In this document: positions 1 through 10,900 of the stretch, one piece after another | Layout: each line of letters opens with the position of its first letter | Numbering within the stretch: position 1 is the first letter of the stretch | Assembly (NCBI GenBank): GCA_026545765.1 | Contig: CM048839.1 | Coordinates: forward strand, 50,266,677-50,330,676 | Direction: 5' to 3' | From: Plantago major | Lineage: Eukaryota; Streptophyta; Magnoliopsida; Lamiales; Plantaginaceae | Length of the DNA: 64,000 bases | Notes under the pieces: generated by a model | What the model was told of the DNA's origin: nothing | Seen by the model: only the letters and a program-made list of their open reading frames with translations | Databases searched by the model: none | Made by a program: the position numbers and the translations under genes

Positions 1-840
1 TCTTTGTTATAGTTTTAAGAGGCATTGTTATAGTTTTACATAGCACTGTTATGGTTTTAAGCATCAATTTTACTGTTTTTAGCTTGTGTTCCATATTCCT
101 GCTTTGTTATAGTTGTAAGAGGCATTGATATGGTTTTAAGCATCTATGTTACTGTTATTTTTAACTTGTTTTGCATGTTCCTTTTTTGTTTTAAGCACCA
201 ATGTGATAGTTTTAATGATAATTGTTATGGTTTTAATCCAGTTAATGAATGTTTTAAACAGGTGTTGATGATGACATCAAGTTGATGATAGGTCTATTAA
301 ATGAGTCATTGCAGTATTGAGCAACAAACACAAGCAACAAAGGGCAGGAAGTCGAAGTTCACCAACAAGTTTACGCGAAAAAAGCCTATTTTAACAACTC
401 AGTTTGCATCTACATCTGAACGTTTATTATAATTTTTTTTTCTATGAGAATAGATGTTTTAAAACCTTTGAATGACTGAATGTTTCAGTACTGTAATGAC
501 AGGTGTTTCAAGTAGCTTTATTTTAAGCTTGTTTATTGATGTTTTAATGGCATCCCCGAAACTCTTAAACTTGTTTGATAGTTATTTAATGATGTTAGGT
601 TGTCATTTAAAATTATAAACAAACCATCTTAAAAACCTATCATGTAGCTCTTTAAACCATCACACCTCTCTTAAAAATTAACAAAAGAGGTTAAAATTAT
701 GATTGAAACATACAATAGCGACGCATTAAAACAATCACATCATCTCTTAAAAACATTAACAAAATACGTTAAAACTGTAACTAAAACTTTCAATACTAAC
801 AACTTAAAACCATAACATAATCTATTAAAATCATAGCAAA
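1..840. mobile_element. Degenerate DNA-transposon remnant with subterminal repeats
   Basis: The left part (1-250) is made of diverged copies of a motif close to TGTTATAGTTTTAAG. The right part (about 600-840) holds the same motif in the opposite sense (CTTAAAAC, ACCATAACAT). Inverted clusters of a short motif on both sides of a short core are typical of the subterminal regions of Mutator- or CACTA-type elements. No transposase domain can be read in the core. The left end is cut by the window edge, so neither TIR nor target-site duplication can be confirmed. Confidence 0.4.
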
Positions 841-2879
841 AAAATGTGTGTCTTGACGGTTTTTTAAGAAATCCGGTCGGTCAGACTGCTAAACTCCAAA
901 AACCACGAAAAACCATAAAAAAAACGACCTTGACTTTCCTATTTTTTTGAAAAATCTTACATTTTCCAAGACTTTCGCATACTTCAATTTGTTAATGTGC
1001 CTTTCGTAATTCATTTTGTACTAGTATCTTTTAGCAGTCATGTTCATAATAAAAGAGGCAATAGGGGCATCTCAAGCCAGCTGTCCTCTTGTCAACACCA
1101 TCTCATTGTACAAAAAGGTTATTTCTAAAAGTTTTACGTTCGGGGATATGTTTCGAATACTTGAAAAGTGAGTCGTTTAGAATTTTTTTCAAGGCATTTT
1201 GAAAATAATGTTATGATACTTTTACACATTGGTAAATTTGAATAGTGTGTAGAAAGAAAGTGAGATATTTTTTAGGGGAGGTGGAATTATAGACGTAATA
1301 AAGACATGAACATTGAATATACTGAAAGAGACCACATAAGTTTCTTGTTTGTTATCACATGAATCTTACGAGTATAGAAAGTACACATGACCATTTGGAC
1401 TGAGCTTTTAAAGTCTTTGTCTGCTCTGTTTTGTATTTTTTTTGGAAGGGTTAGACAATAGGCTTTAGCACATATACGAGGTCACTTACCAAATCTGGTT
1501 TAAAGTCCCATGTTTTGGGGCCAATGTACCACATAATAATAATTCTAGGGGCATTGTACTACTTTTTTATTTTTAGCATGGGAAAAGTTATTATAGAGTG
1601 ATTAAAAAGTTACCGACAAATGTCATATACCCAAAGGCATCAATGTAGTGGTTGCAGAATAACATAGTATAATTTTATTTAAAAACATCGATCAGTTCGT
1701 ATTTTCTTGATTTGAAATTAAATTCACCAAATAAATTTTCATACTAGAATTGTTGACAATGCTTCCATGTTCGAACCAGCATTACTCCAATCAGATCAAT
1801 ACCACCCAACCAATCTCCAACCTTGCTTTGGAGATGGTCTTAACATGCAATTTCACCACAGTAAATTATGACGGGGATGTTTAGCAGTTAATTACCTAAT
1901 TAATTTGAAAACTTCAGCTTCATTTAGCAAGATTAGCTAATGTGTAATTTGACATATGTCCAGTGGTGTTTGTATATATTTTTGTTGTTTTTAATTTAGA
2001 AATAGTTGTGTGATAATTTTTTGTAATTGAAACTTAGTAGTATGTGGCAATATATTTTTATTAATACTCCATTCCTCTGCACTAGCATTTAGGTTATGAT
2101 TTCACCTAGTTCGAGCAAGTTTTTTTCTATGCAATGTCATACTAGTTCGACGAGGTTTTCTATGATACAACATGTTACAATGCCTCATGATACTTGAATC
2201 TTTTTTACAGTACTGTAATATGATGCACTACAACATGTTGTCCCACTGGCAATGATTGAACTTTTTAAAGGGGCTTCTAATCTGTTTTATTTGAGAATAT
2301 TTATTAATTTTTTATTAATGGTAGAAGTCCAAAATTAGGTCCACATGACCGTAAAATTTTATTTTAATCGGACAACAAGTTTATATTTATCAAAATTTGA
2401 TGAGGCATGGTTGTTTGGAGTACTAATTAGTAATTAGTAATCAACAAACATGGGCTATTAGTTATGAGCTTATAAAAGTCCAGAATACCTTTTAGGGATT
2501 TTAGGTAGTTTAAAACCCGAAAAATAATTCCATTGAAGTGCTATAAGATAGAGACAAAACTGTATTAGAATCTCCTAGTAGTTTAATTTTGTCGTGGACG
2601 ACCATATATAGTAAGTAGCAGTAGATTTCAATATAACAGTGAATAAATGGCAATGTACTGAGGTTGCTTGTCTCTTATTAATGCTCTGAGGAAAATTAAG
2701 TGACTTGAAAATAGCCATTCAACTTTCAAATTAAGTACATGCAAACAGTTAACTATAGAATTTTTCAAGGTTAAAATTGAAAAACAAAGCAGAAATTAAA
2801 GTTGCAAGTAAGAAGAAAGATTTATAATTAGTAGTAAAAAAATGTTAGGTGCTATATATATAATTACTAATTAACTCAC
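841..2879. other. AT-rich non-coding stretch; possible MYB intron 2
   Basis: No coding sequence, RNA gene or clear transposon end is seen here. It lies directly downstream (minus strand) of the second MYB exon, whose splice donor GTGAG reads into it. If the MYB gene is intact, this whole stretch is part of a long second intron. The expected third-exon R3 sequence (W-S-x-I-A, then the D-N-E-I-K-N-Y-W helix) was looked for on the minus strand and not found. Confidence 0.5.
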
Positions 2880-3716
2880 TTGTTTCCCAAGGTTCTGTGC
2901 AACTTGACTATGGTCTCTTCTTCTTCTTCAGTGAAATTCCCTCTCTTTACATCATCTCTCAGATAGTTTATCCATCTCAGTCTGCAACTCTTTCCACATC
3001 TCAACAGACCTAATTCAACAAATTAATATGTTATACCTAGTACAACATAATGTAGCATAGAAAAAATTTATTAGTTTTCTACCGGCCAATAGAGCTAATT
3101 CAACAGATTAATATTATACTCCTTCCGCTCCATTAATAGATTCCTAACTTTCCTTTTTTGGGTTCCATTAGAAACTTACTAACCCCATAAATGGAAAGTT
3201 TTTACCCTCACTAACTAATTCTTTATTATTTCTCTTTCCTACTTTATATCACTATATTCAATATATATCTTACTTTATCACCCATTTACAACTTTACCAA
3301 TATAATATACTTTACAAACTATTTTTTTACTACCATTACTTAATTGAAGAGAAAGTAAGAGTCTAGTAAGCTTTTAATGGACCGGAGGGAGTACATCGTA
3401 CAACTACTATAGCATAGAGAAAATTTATCAATTTTCTACCTGCCAATAGACCTAATTCAACAGATTAATATTATACATCGTACAACATACTGTAGCATCG
3501 AGAAAATTTATCAGTATTTTTACCGGCCGATTCCATGTTAGTGTGCAACCAAGTAGAGTAGTAAGTAAGAAGTTAAGTTGAACCTGCATTCTGGGGAAGT
3601 GATCTCCAAGAACCATCACCATTGGCCTTAATGTAGTTGATGAGTTTTTCATCTTCTTCGAGAGTCCATTTGCCTCGGTTTAAGCCGGTTTTTTCGCAGC
3701 AAGGTGTTTTTCCCAT
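2880..3716 (-). CDS. R2R3-MYB transcription factor, exons 1 and 2 only
   Basis: Exon 1 is 3584-3716 (133 bp, starting [18 protein letters not shown]) and exon 2 is 2880-3009 (130 bp). These are exactly the canonical R2R3-MYB exon sizes. The 574-bp intron 3010-3583 has GT and AG ends. The 87 readable residues hold the full R2 repeat with tryptophans W17, W37 and W57, and the start of R3 ([15 protein letters not shown], first hydrophobic F70). R2R3-MYBs are nuclear DNA-binding regulators. The [20 protein letters not shown] core resembles flavonol-type (subgroup 7) MYBs, but that is a weak call without the C-terminus. Exon 3 (rest of R3 and activation domain) is absent from the remaining 2.9 kb, so the gene is truncated or has a very long second intron. 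A MITE and a duplicated acceptor region sit in intron 1. Confidence 0.8.
3003..3530. repeat. About 80-bp unit in three diverged tandem copies over a MYB splice acceptor
   Basis: The unit runs from AGACCTAATTCAACA through TTATAC, TACAACATA, TAGCAT and AGAAAATTTAT to CTACCGGCCAAT. Copies start near 3007, 3091 and 3447. The first copy contains the true acceptor of MYB exon 2 (minus strand TTGAATTAG|GTCT). The third repeats the same acceptor context and the second carries a variant. The second copy is split by the MITE at 3119-3391. Confidence 0.7.
3119..3391. mobile_element. Stowaway-like MITE in MYB intron 1
   Basis: The left end CTCCTTCCGCTCCATTAATAG pairs with the right end, which reads CTATTAATGG-like then ACCGGAGGGAG on the plus strand. 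A TA dinucleotide flanks each side (3117-3118 and 3392-3393), the target-site duplication expected of Tc1/mariner-type Stowaway MITEs. The 273-bp element is AT-rich with no coding capacity. Confidence 0.75.
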
Positions 3717-5081
3717 GTCTATACAACAGTACTACGTACTTTGCAAGAAGTTAGAGGAAGAGTTAGCTGGAGAAAGACAGAGAGAACTTTATATAAAGTT
3801 TGTGAATTGAAGCTGACAATGAAGTGAAAGAAATATCGTACGTAAACATTACTTGGCCTAGTGGAAGCACGAATACGAATACGCATGCAAATACGAATAC
3901 GGTACGAATACGAAAAATGATAAAATTTAAAATATTAAAATACGAATACGTCAAGAATACGTTTGGTTATTTATATTTATATAATTTTATGTTGTGATAT
4001 GAATAATTATATGTTAGGATTAGATCTATTAAATTAGGTCTTTTTAGTAATTAAATCACAACACTTTGAACTTTGGCTTATTTAGGAACAATTATAAGAA
4101 GTCTTGTTGAAAAAGAACTCTTTTAATATTCAGTTTTATTAAAAAAGGTAACAGATCAGAATAACTAACGCCTGTAGAAAGAAAAAATATGTATTCTTCA
4201 AGTATTTTAATGTATGCATATTAAATACGTACGCAGGTTGAATACTCTAGTACAAAAACATATGCATGATTCCTACCTACTAGCAATTGAATTAAGTTGG
4301 TACAGTTACATAATTAATGAATTTATAATGGTCCATATTACTATGTTGTATATATGTGAGTATATATTTAATGTTTTTTGGACTTTCGGATATTATGCTA
4401 TGTTACCGAAATATCTATGTTACATACCGATCGAAGGTCTTTCAAAAGAGGGGAGAGACCGACCGACATGTACGCTAAATATCCAATTAAGGAGCATATT
4501 CTCATATTTATTTAAACGGATTGCCTTGCATATACGTGTTGTTAGCTGACACCAACTTATATAGCGCCAATATCAACAATTTCTTTATTTCCGTAATGGA
4601 AATACATATATAATAACTCCAAAGTTAAGTGTATTTGTTATCGACATCTCACTATATGTAAAGTCTCTCTCAGTGCTCACACAAGTGAGGATAAACTATG
4701 AGTTGGTACAGTGAGACGGCATATAATCTGTAAAGCAGTTCATATTCAGTAAGTTTGTCGGTCCTCGAACAACAAGTGTGCGGTCCATTACCCTTATATA
4801 GTCGATTTTCTCATTAATTTTGGACAGTACGCAGTGTACACAACTCACATGCAAATTATAGTACTTCTTGAAAAAAGTCATTCTTGAAATTTGGGTGGTA
4901 TGAAATGTGATCATTTTCAGAAGTTCAATGGTAAAATTTATAACTGCAGATGGTGGCCAGCCAAAGGAGGTTCAATGGTGAAATGATTAGTTTACATATG
5001 ATAAGGCAACTCAGTTTATAGATACAGTATAAGATAAGTTACGGAAATAATTATAATATTAAAGAAAGTTTATTATATCAC
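3717..5081. other. MYB upstream region; CGAATA-rich repeat, no gene seen
   Basis: This is the likely MYB promoter side. At 3866-3962 there is an imperfect array of ACGAATACG units. The same motif occurs near the left end of the TIR element at 41379, so it may be a remnant end of that family. Open frames in the rest have no recognisable domain and AT-driven composition. Confidence 0.4.
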
Positions 5082-5325
5082 AAAGTCTCATAATAACGGT
5101 TTCTAAATAACTTATCTACATACGACTTATGTTATCAATAAAATCATCCATGTTATTAATCAAAACGTCTATCTTGTTAACAAAATAAATCTTGTTGTAA
5201 TATGAAAAAACACCAATGATGAGAACATAGATGTTTTGATTAATAACATCGATAATTTTTTTGACAATATAGGTCCGTCTCTAGATAGATAAATTATCTA
5301 CAGACCGTCTCTCAGAAGACTTACT
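5082..5325. mobile_element. MITE with AAGTCT terminal repeats, copy 1
   Basis: The left end reads AAAGTCTCATAATAACGG then TCTAAATAACTTATCTA. The reverse complement of the right end reads TAAGTCTTCTGAGAGACGG then TCTGTAGATAATTTATCTA. The interior repeats 'ATGTTATTAATCAAAAC' in both directions. A close relative lies at 41052-41279 and a partial one near 59640-59815. No coding capacity. Confidence 0.6.
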
Positions 5326-5730
5326 CTTATTATATATGAAAATCAATATCTAGATATTAATTTTCCTGCATCACTGTGTACACAAAATAAAAAATTGCAC
5401 TTTGACCCTAAAACTTTCAAAACATTAATATATACGTAATCCGAAATTATATAAAAATCCTAGTAATACTTTTAGACTACATAATCTTCATCAAATGATC
5501 TTTTTAGGACCCACATAAAATATTTACAAAATAGGAAAGTTTTTCTTATTTTATTTGCAAATTGAACTCTGAACTTTCTAGTATGGTCCAAGGGTTCTTG
5601 AAACAACAATATACTTTACCTAACAAATAATATTATTATTATTATTTTTATAATATTTAACATATTATATGTGTGTGTCACAATTAAAAATTCAATCCAT
5701 ATAGTTTGATTAATTACTAAATTATTGAGG
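5326..5730. other. AT-rich intergenic stretch, nothing seen
   Basis: Low-complexity AT-rich DNA with no coding, RNA or transposon signal I can support. Confidence 0.4.
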
Positions 5731-5885
5731 GTAAAATGTACAAATGTACCCTATGTTTTTTGAAATATGCATGGATGTACCTCATGTTCTTGAAATTGTA
5801 CGGATGTACTCCATGTTCTTTAATAGTATATATGCACACTTCTCTAATAATGGTGAGTGTATTACACTCTCCATTTGTGCAAGTG
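5731..5885. repeat. Left arm of a split inverted-repeat element
   Basis: This stretch (GTAAAATGTACAAATGTACC ... ATTTGTGCAAGTG) matches the reverse complement of 38100-38565 apart from an hAT-like insertion there. The two arms belonged to one element with about 155-bp inverted ends before the 31.7-kb retrotransposon inserted between them at 5989. Internal units 'GGATGTACCTCATGTTCTTG' repeat two to three times within the arm. Confidence 0.65.
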
Positions 5886-5988
5886 GGCTTTTTTTTGCAT
5901 GAAAATCTTAAATATACACTAATTATAAAAACAATAAATTGATTTTCTTTTATAAAATGTAAGAGTTTATAAAAAATATTATGGTATT

Positions 5989-7623
5989 TGTTGGTCCAGA
6001 TAACGGCAAAGTAAAAGACTAGAGGAGGTGAATAGTCATTTAAAACTTTTGTCGATAAACACGGTTTCTCAGATATCTGTGAAGATTTCTGATACTTAAT
6101 TTCAGAGAGCGGAAGACTTTTCTGTGATAAGTGCACGTGCTCAGCAAGATAGGTGTAAATACTTTGCAAGGTAAATAAAACAAGTAATAAACAACAGAAA
6201 GTAAATAACACAAGTCTTTTTATAGTGGTATCTGAAGGTGGCGTAATCCTTCAACTAATCCACTTCGGCCTTTCTCAGACCTAGAATCCACTAAGATAGA
6301 TAAATGAGGTAACCTTACAAGTATCTTCTCTCGATTCCTAAATACACTAGGTTCCCAACCAAGTGTTCCCCCTGAGTTATTCCCCGGCTATCACAGCCAA
6401 GTACTTCCTGTACTCAGAAACCTTTTGAGCTATTCCTTAGTTTCCCAAACTAAGTACTTCCTATGCTCAGTAACCTTCGAGTTATTCCTTAGTTTCCAAA
6501 ACTAAGTACTTCCTGTACTCCACGCCGATTAAGGTGTTGGTTAAGGTAGTTTGTCAGGCGAGCTTCTTTAATAACTTGTTCAGTTATGCAGATAGCTCTA
6601 TGAATCAAGTATACTTAATACACTTTGCAATGTATGGTATCTTGTTCTTTACTGACCCAAGTCTATGATAAGTGTTCAAGAAAATGAATCTCAGATATGA
6701 AATCTTAGTTCAACTCTTTCACAAATAACAATGTTTGTTAAGGATCAAGACAATTAGAACTTTTGTGCTACTTAGAATCAAGAGCGTTGGTTGCAACAGA
6801 AAGCTTGAAGGTAAGTAGTGTGCTTGAGAGAGTTAGTGAGAGTATTCAGTGTAAGTTCTAAGGTGTGTTCTCAAGCAGTCTAAGTGTTGATATTTATAGA
6901 TGAATTTGAGTGCCATTTGAATAGTATCCGTTAAGCTTAAATCAAATTCAAACTATTGATATCTGAGTATAGTACTGTAGTACGTTTGTCTTCTTTTTCA
7001 GAAGCTACCGTTTTTGTTCAGACATCTTTGTCCGCGCATTTAATGCATTGTACTATACTTTGTCCTGTAGTGTCAACGGAACTATGCATGGTATCGGAGA
7101 TCTTTATACTATCAGATTTCTCTGATGATGTGCACGTCCTTTTCAAGAGATTATCACAACTCCATATACCACTTGTTGAAACAACTTGTTATAATATATT
7201 TCTTTTCAGAAACATAATTTATGTCCAAGGTATCTGAGTGTAGATATCTGTGGGCACTTTTCCTCGTCTCAGAAACCTTTTATTTCTCAGATATCTTTTG
7301 CAACACTGTTTATTTAAAAACGCTTGTGTCTTCAAGATATCTGGTCATAGGTATCTGAAAACCTTTGTCTTCAGCAATCTTGTGCAGTCTTCAAATCTTC
7401 AAATTCGTTGAACTTTTCCTGCTGGATGCCTTCTTCTTGGTCTTCATCAGAAAATAAAAATTACATTTAGAGACCTAACATCCTATACAAGATTAGCTAG
7501 ACTATCATGCTTAGTGAGTTTCCTCTTTTACAGTGTTCAAGTGAATCAAGAGTACTAACCACCTTTATGAGCTAAGATAAGTCATTAGGTTGCTGATCAA
7601 AATCTAAACAGATATTCCTAACA
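5989..7623 (-). repeat. 3' LTR of the outer element
   Basis: 1635 bp, pairing with 36084-37730. On the minus strand it starts TGTTAGGAAT and ends GGACCAACA. A TATA-type core promoter (minus strand TATAAATATC) lies near 6890-6900, and the hairpin repeat array is at about 6345-6527. The polypurine tract adjoins at 7624. Confidence 0.9.
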
Positions 7624-7640
7624 AATTTCTCCCATTTTGA
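7624..7640 (-). promoter_or_regulatory. Polypurine tract of the outer element
   Basis: Minus strand TCAAAATGGGAGAAATT abuts the 3' LTR start TGTTAGG. This is the expected plus-strand priming site of an LTR retrotransposon. The inner element has the corresponding AAAAGGGGGGAAAT. Confidence 0.75.
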
Positions 7641-7995
7641 TCAGTCAACGATGACTATCTGACCTATTACAAATCTGGATGAGGAAACAATCCACCACTT
7701 AATCATTTCTTATGATCTTTCAATTCATATAATTAAGTGCAGAAAGTAAACATCAACCAAATCACAAGGTGTGATCTTTGCTGACAAGTTATCTTTTATA
7801 GATTGATATCTGAGAGTAGGTTCATCAGATATGTTACAATGAAAGTTCAGATAACTTTTACAAGATAAAACAACAATAAGGTACAGTCAGCAAGATACAA
7901 AAAAAATTACATAGTAAATTAGGACAATAGGAGTAACCAAGCTCCAAGTAGACATCCTAATAAACAAGTCTTCAAATCTTCAGCAGCTCCAAGGA

Positions 7996-10900
7996 TCAAT
8001 TTGCATACTCCCTATCTCCAAATCTTTTGATATCATCTGAGTAGTCATAGAGTAAGGTTCTGACCAACATCTCAGTGTCTCTGGCATAACCACATACTTC
8101 TTTGTATGATTTGGTGGGATTCTTCTTGGCAAAGTGCTTGACCCATAAATACTTTCCCCATTTCCAGGCATGCTCAATTCTGATATCTGATAGCTTGAAG
8201 TAATCATAAATGATCCTCAGATATCTGATGTCATGTAGAATGACTCAAAGGGTTCCACAACAAGTCTTGGCCTTGTGCCTGTTCCAGTGAGGTTTGGGAC
8301 TCTATGCACATCATCAGGTTTTCCATAAGGACATTCATCATTAAGGTCCTTCCTCATGGCTTCAACTCTCTTGAAAACTTCAAAATCCAACCAAGCTTTG
8401 ACATGATTGGTGTTGATCAAGATTGGCTTATCTTTTCTCCATGCCATAAGTTGTTGATGGATGGGTACTGGAAATCCTTTTTCATTTACAAGCAAGTGCT
8501 TGAGTTCCAGTATCCATTCCTCTGATGAATACACCTGTAGGAGGAGGAGTTGTTGTCAGTCTTCACATACTCAATTCTGGCTTCTTCTGGCCTGAGTGGA
8601 AGTTGACCTTTTCTTCTTTTAGCTCTCAATCTATTCCTCCTTTGCCTTAAGTTTTCCCTTGGATTGATTGAAGAACCACCTTGGATTGACTTGGTATTTC
8701 TAGAGGGTGTTTTAGCTGCCAAAGGCTTTGCAGCTATGGGCTCAGTTAGGCTATCAATTTTTCTTTTTCTGTGAAGAGGAGCTTCATCTTCATCAGTCTC
8801 TTCATCATCATCAAGGTCAATTCTTGTGAGAATTTCGCAGCCTTCTTCATTGCCCAGGGATTTGATTTGGCCTTCTTCTTCTTCAGAAGAAGATTCATCA
8901 ATCCCTCTTACTTGTTTTCTCCTTAGAGCCTTGGTACTCCTTGGAGGTTTCTGTGCCATGGCCCTTGTTACCATTGAAGTTCCTTCAGTTGGTTTCTGGG
9001 AAGTAGCTACTATTTGCAAAGCAGCTTGACTTGAGGAGGGCTCATTGATTCTGAGTAGTGGCTGGGAAGTTTTCTTGTTTCTTCTTCCTTTCTGAGCAGC
9101 ACCAGCTCCAGATTTCTTCTTATATCCTTCTCCTTCTTCCCATTCCCCCTGACTTTGAGGTCCAGATTTGTACAATCCTTCCCCCTTAGTCATTGTTGGC
9201 TGACTGAGTCTCATAAAGGATTCTGAGAGAGACTCAAAATGTCCTTATAAGCAGTTATAGGCCGTGACCAACTTCTGAAGTTCAGCTTTGAGCTCCTGAT
9301 TTTGTTTGATAAGTCCATTTTCCTTATAGTGAGCTCTGCCAATGGGCCTTGACTGGCATCTGCTTTCCCAGCAGCATAGCTAGCCTCTTCAAAGGTTTTT
9401 GCAGCCAAGTTTTGGTCATCATCCCTAACCATGCCTAGGTATTTCTGAGCAATGACCAGACTGGTTGTCCTCTGAGTGATGAGCTCAGTGAATGTCTTCA
9501 TTTCTGCAGAGACTGGTGCAGTGGCGGCTTTATCTTGAGAAAACAACTCCTTTTTCAATTTGGCCAGTACTTGATATCTGTTCAAGTATTCATTGGAGTT
9601 GACATGTGGCAGCTTGCTTGAATATTTCAGGAGCAATTAGCTTCCTTTTCAAATGAGAAACCGCTAAGTGTTCATTGCGGTGTTCTGCCAATTTCTTCTC
9701 TTCTTCATCATCTGAGTCATCAGCCTAGTCATCTTCATCCTCTTGGACATTTTCAAGATTTTCTAGTCCAGCAACCATCTCAGAGATGGGCTTCTTTCCT
9801 TTCAGAGAGGAGGATGGTATATCTTTAGATGGTGATGCAGCCTTAGCATCATGCTTTTCTTCAGATACTTCTTCAGTATCTAGCTCCTTAACAATGGAAT
9901 TTATAGCATCCTGGAGCTCTTTGACCTCAGAGTAAGCTACCATTTCTTGTAAGTATTGATCTTGAAGCTGATTAAGCTTATCTCTGGATTTAGCTAGCTC
10001 TTCTTCCAGTTGAAGATGGAGTTGTTATTCTTCTTCCAACAATTGTTTGAGTTGAGCAGCTCTGGCTTGTGTATCTGATATTTTGTGAGTGTTGTTCTCA
10101 GAGTGCTCAACTACTTATTCAGTAGAGACCTTGTATTGGGGAGATGGATGGGTAGATTTATGAGGAGATGGAGGAGGGGATTGCTGTGATGTCCTCTCAG
10201 TGTGCTTTTCAGCAGCTGAGGCATTATTTTCTTGTGGAATCCCTCCTGTCCCTGGTGCAGGGGCATCATCATCATCTTTCTTATCCTCATCCTTGTGATG
10301 GTCAGAAGGAGGATCTTCATAATTGTTCTCATCAGTCTCCTTCTCTTCTTCATCTTCAGAGACCAGATTAATTACTACTGGAATAGTGATCTTTTGCCCA
10401 TTTACCTCCTCTTGTTCAGAGGGTATGCATTGTAAGGTCTGGGGCAAAGTAGGCTTGAATGCCATCTGCATTCTGGTCTGACCATCTGCCTTCTCAAAAG
10501 CTTCTATGAGCTTGTGTGCAGCTTCTTTGATAAAGTCCTTATGCATCAGAGTAGCAAAGGAGTACTGCTATGTTGGGACATAGCATGGGCATAATTCTCC
10601 AAGTCAAAAGCTCTGACTCTTCTCAATTGGTGATCAGTCACCTTTGTTAATTCAGTCAGATCTGAGCTTTTGAGCTTTTGCCACTTTCTGAAACACTTGA
10701 GATGTTTCTTTAATGTGTGGTTCTTGAAGAATGTAAGCAGATCTTCTGTTGAGAATGCAGAAGCCTTTTGCACACTTGTTTGAGCCTGAAAGAAAGAGTT
10801 TTGAGTTAGATTCAAAACTTGTGTAGATATCTGAGTTACCTGAATGAATACATCAGGCTCAGAGACTTGTACTACTGAGGTAGGGAGTTCCTCAGATATC

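Noticed and set aside
4214-4549. 111-residue open frame on the plus strand
   Set aside because: No recognisable domain, AT-rich random composition, no promoter or splice context; a chance frame.
5717-6211. Open frames spanning the junction of the fold-back arm and the outer LTR
   Set aside because: They run across a transposon insertion border and are made of repeat sequence (CTCATGTTCTTG units), so they cannot be a conserved gene.
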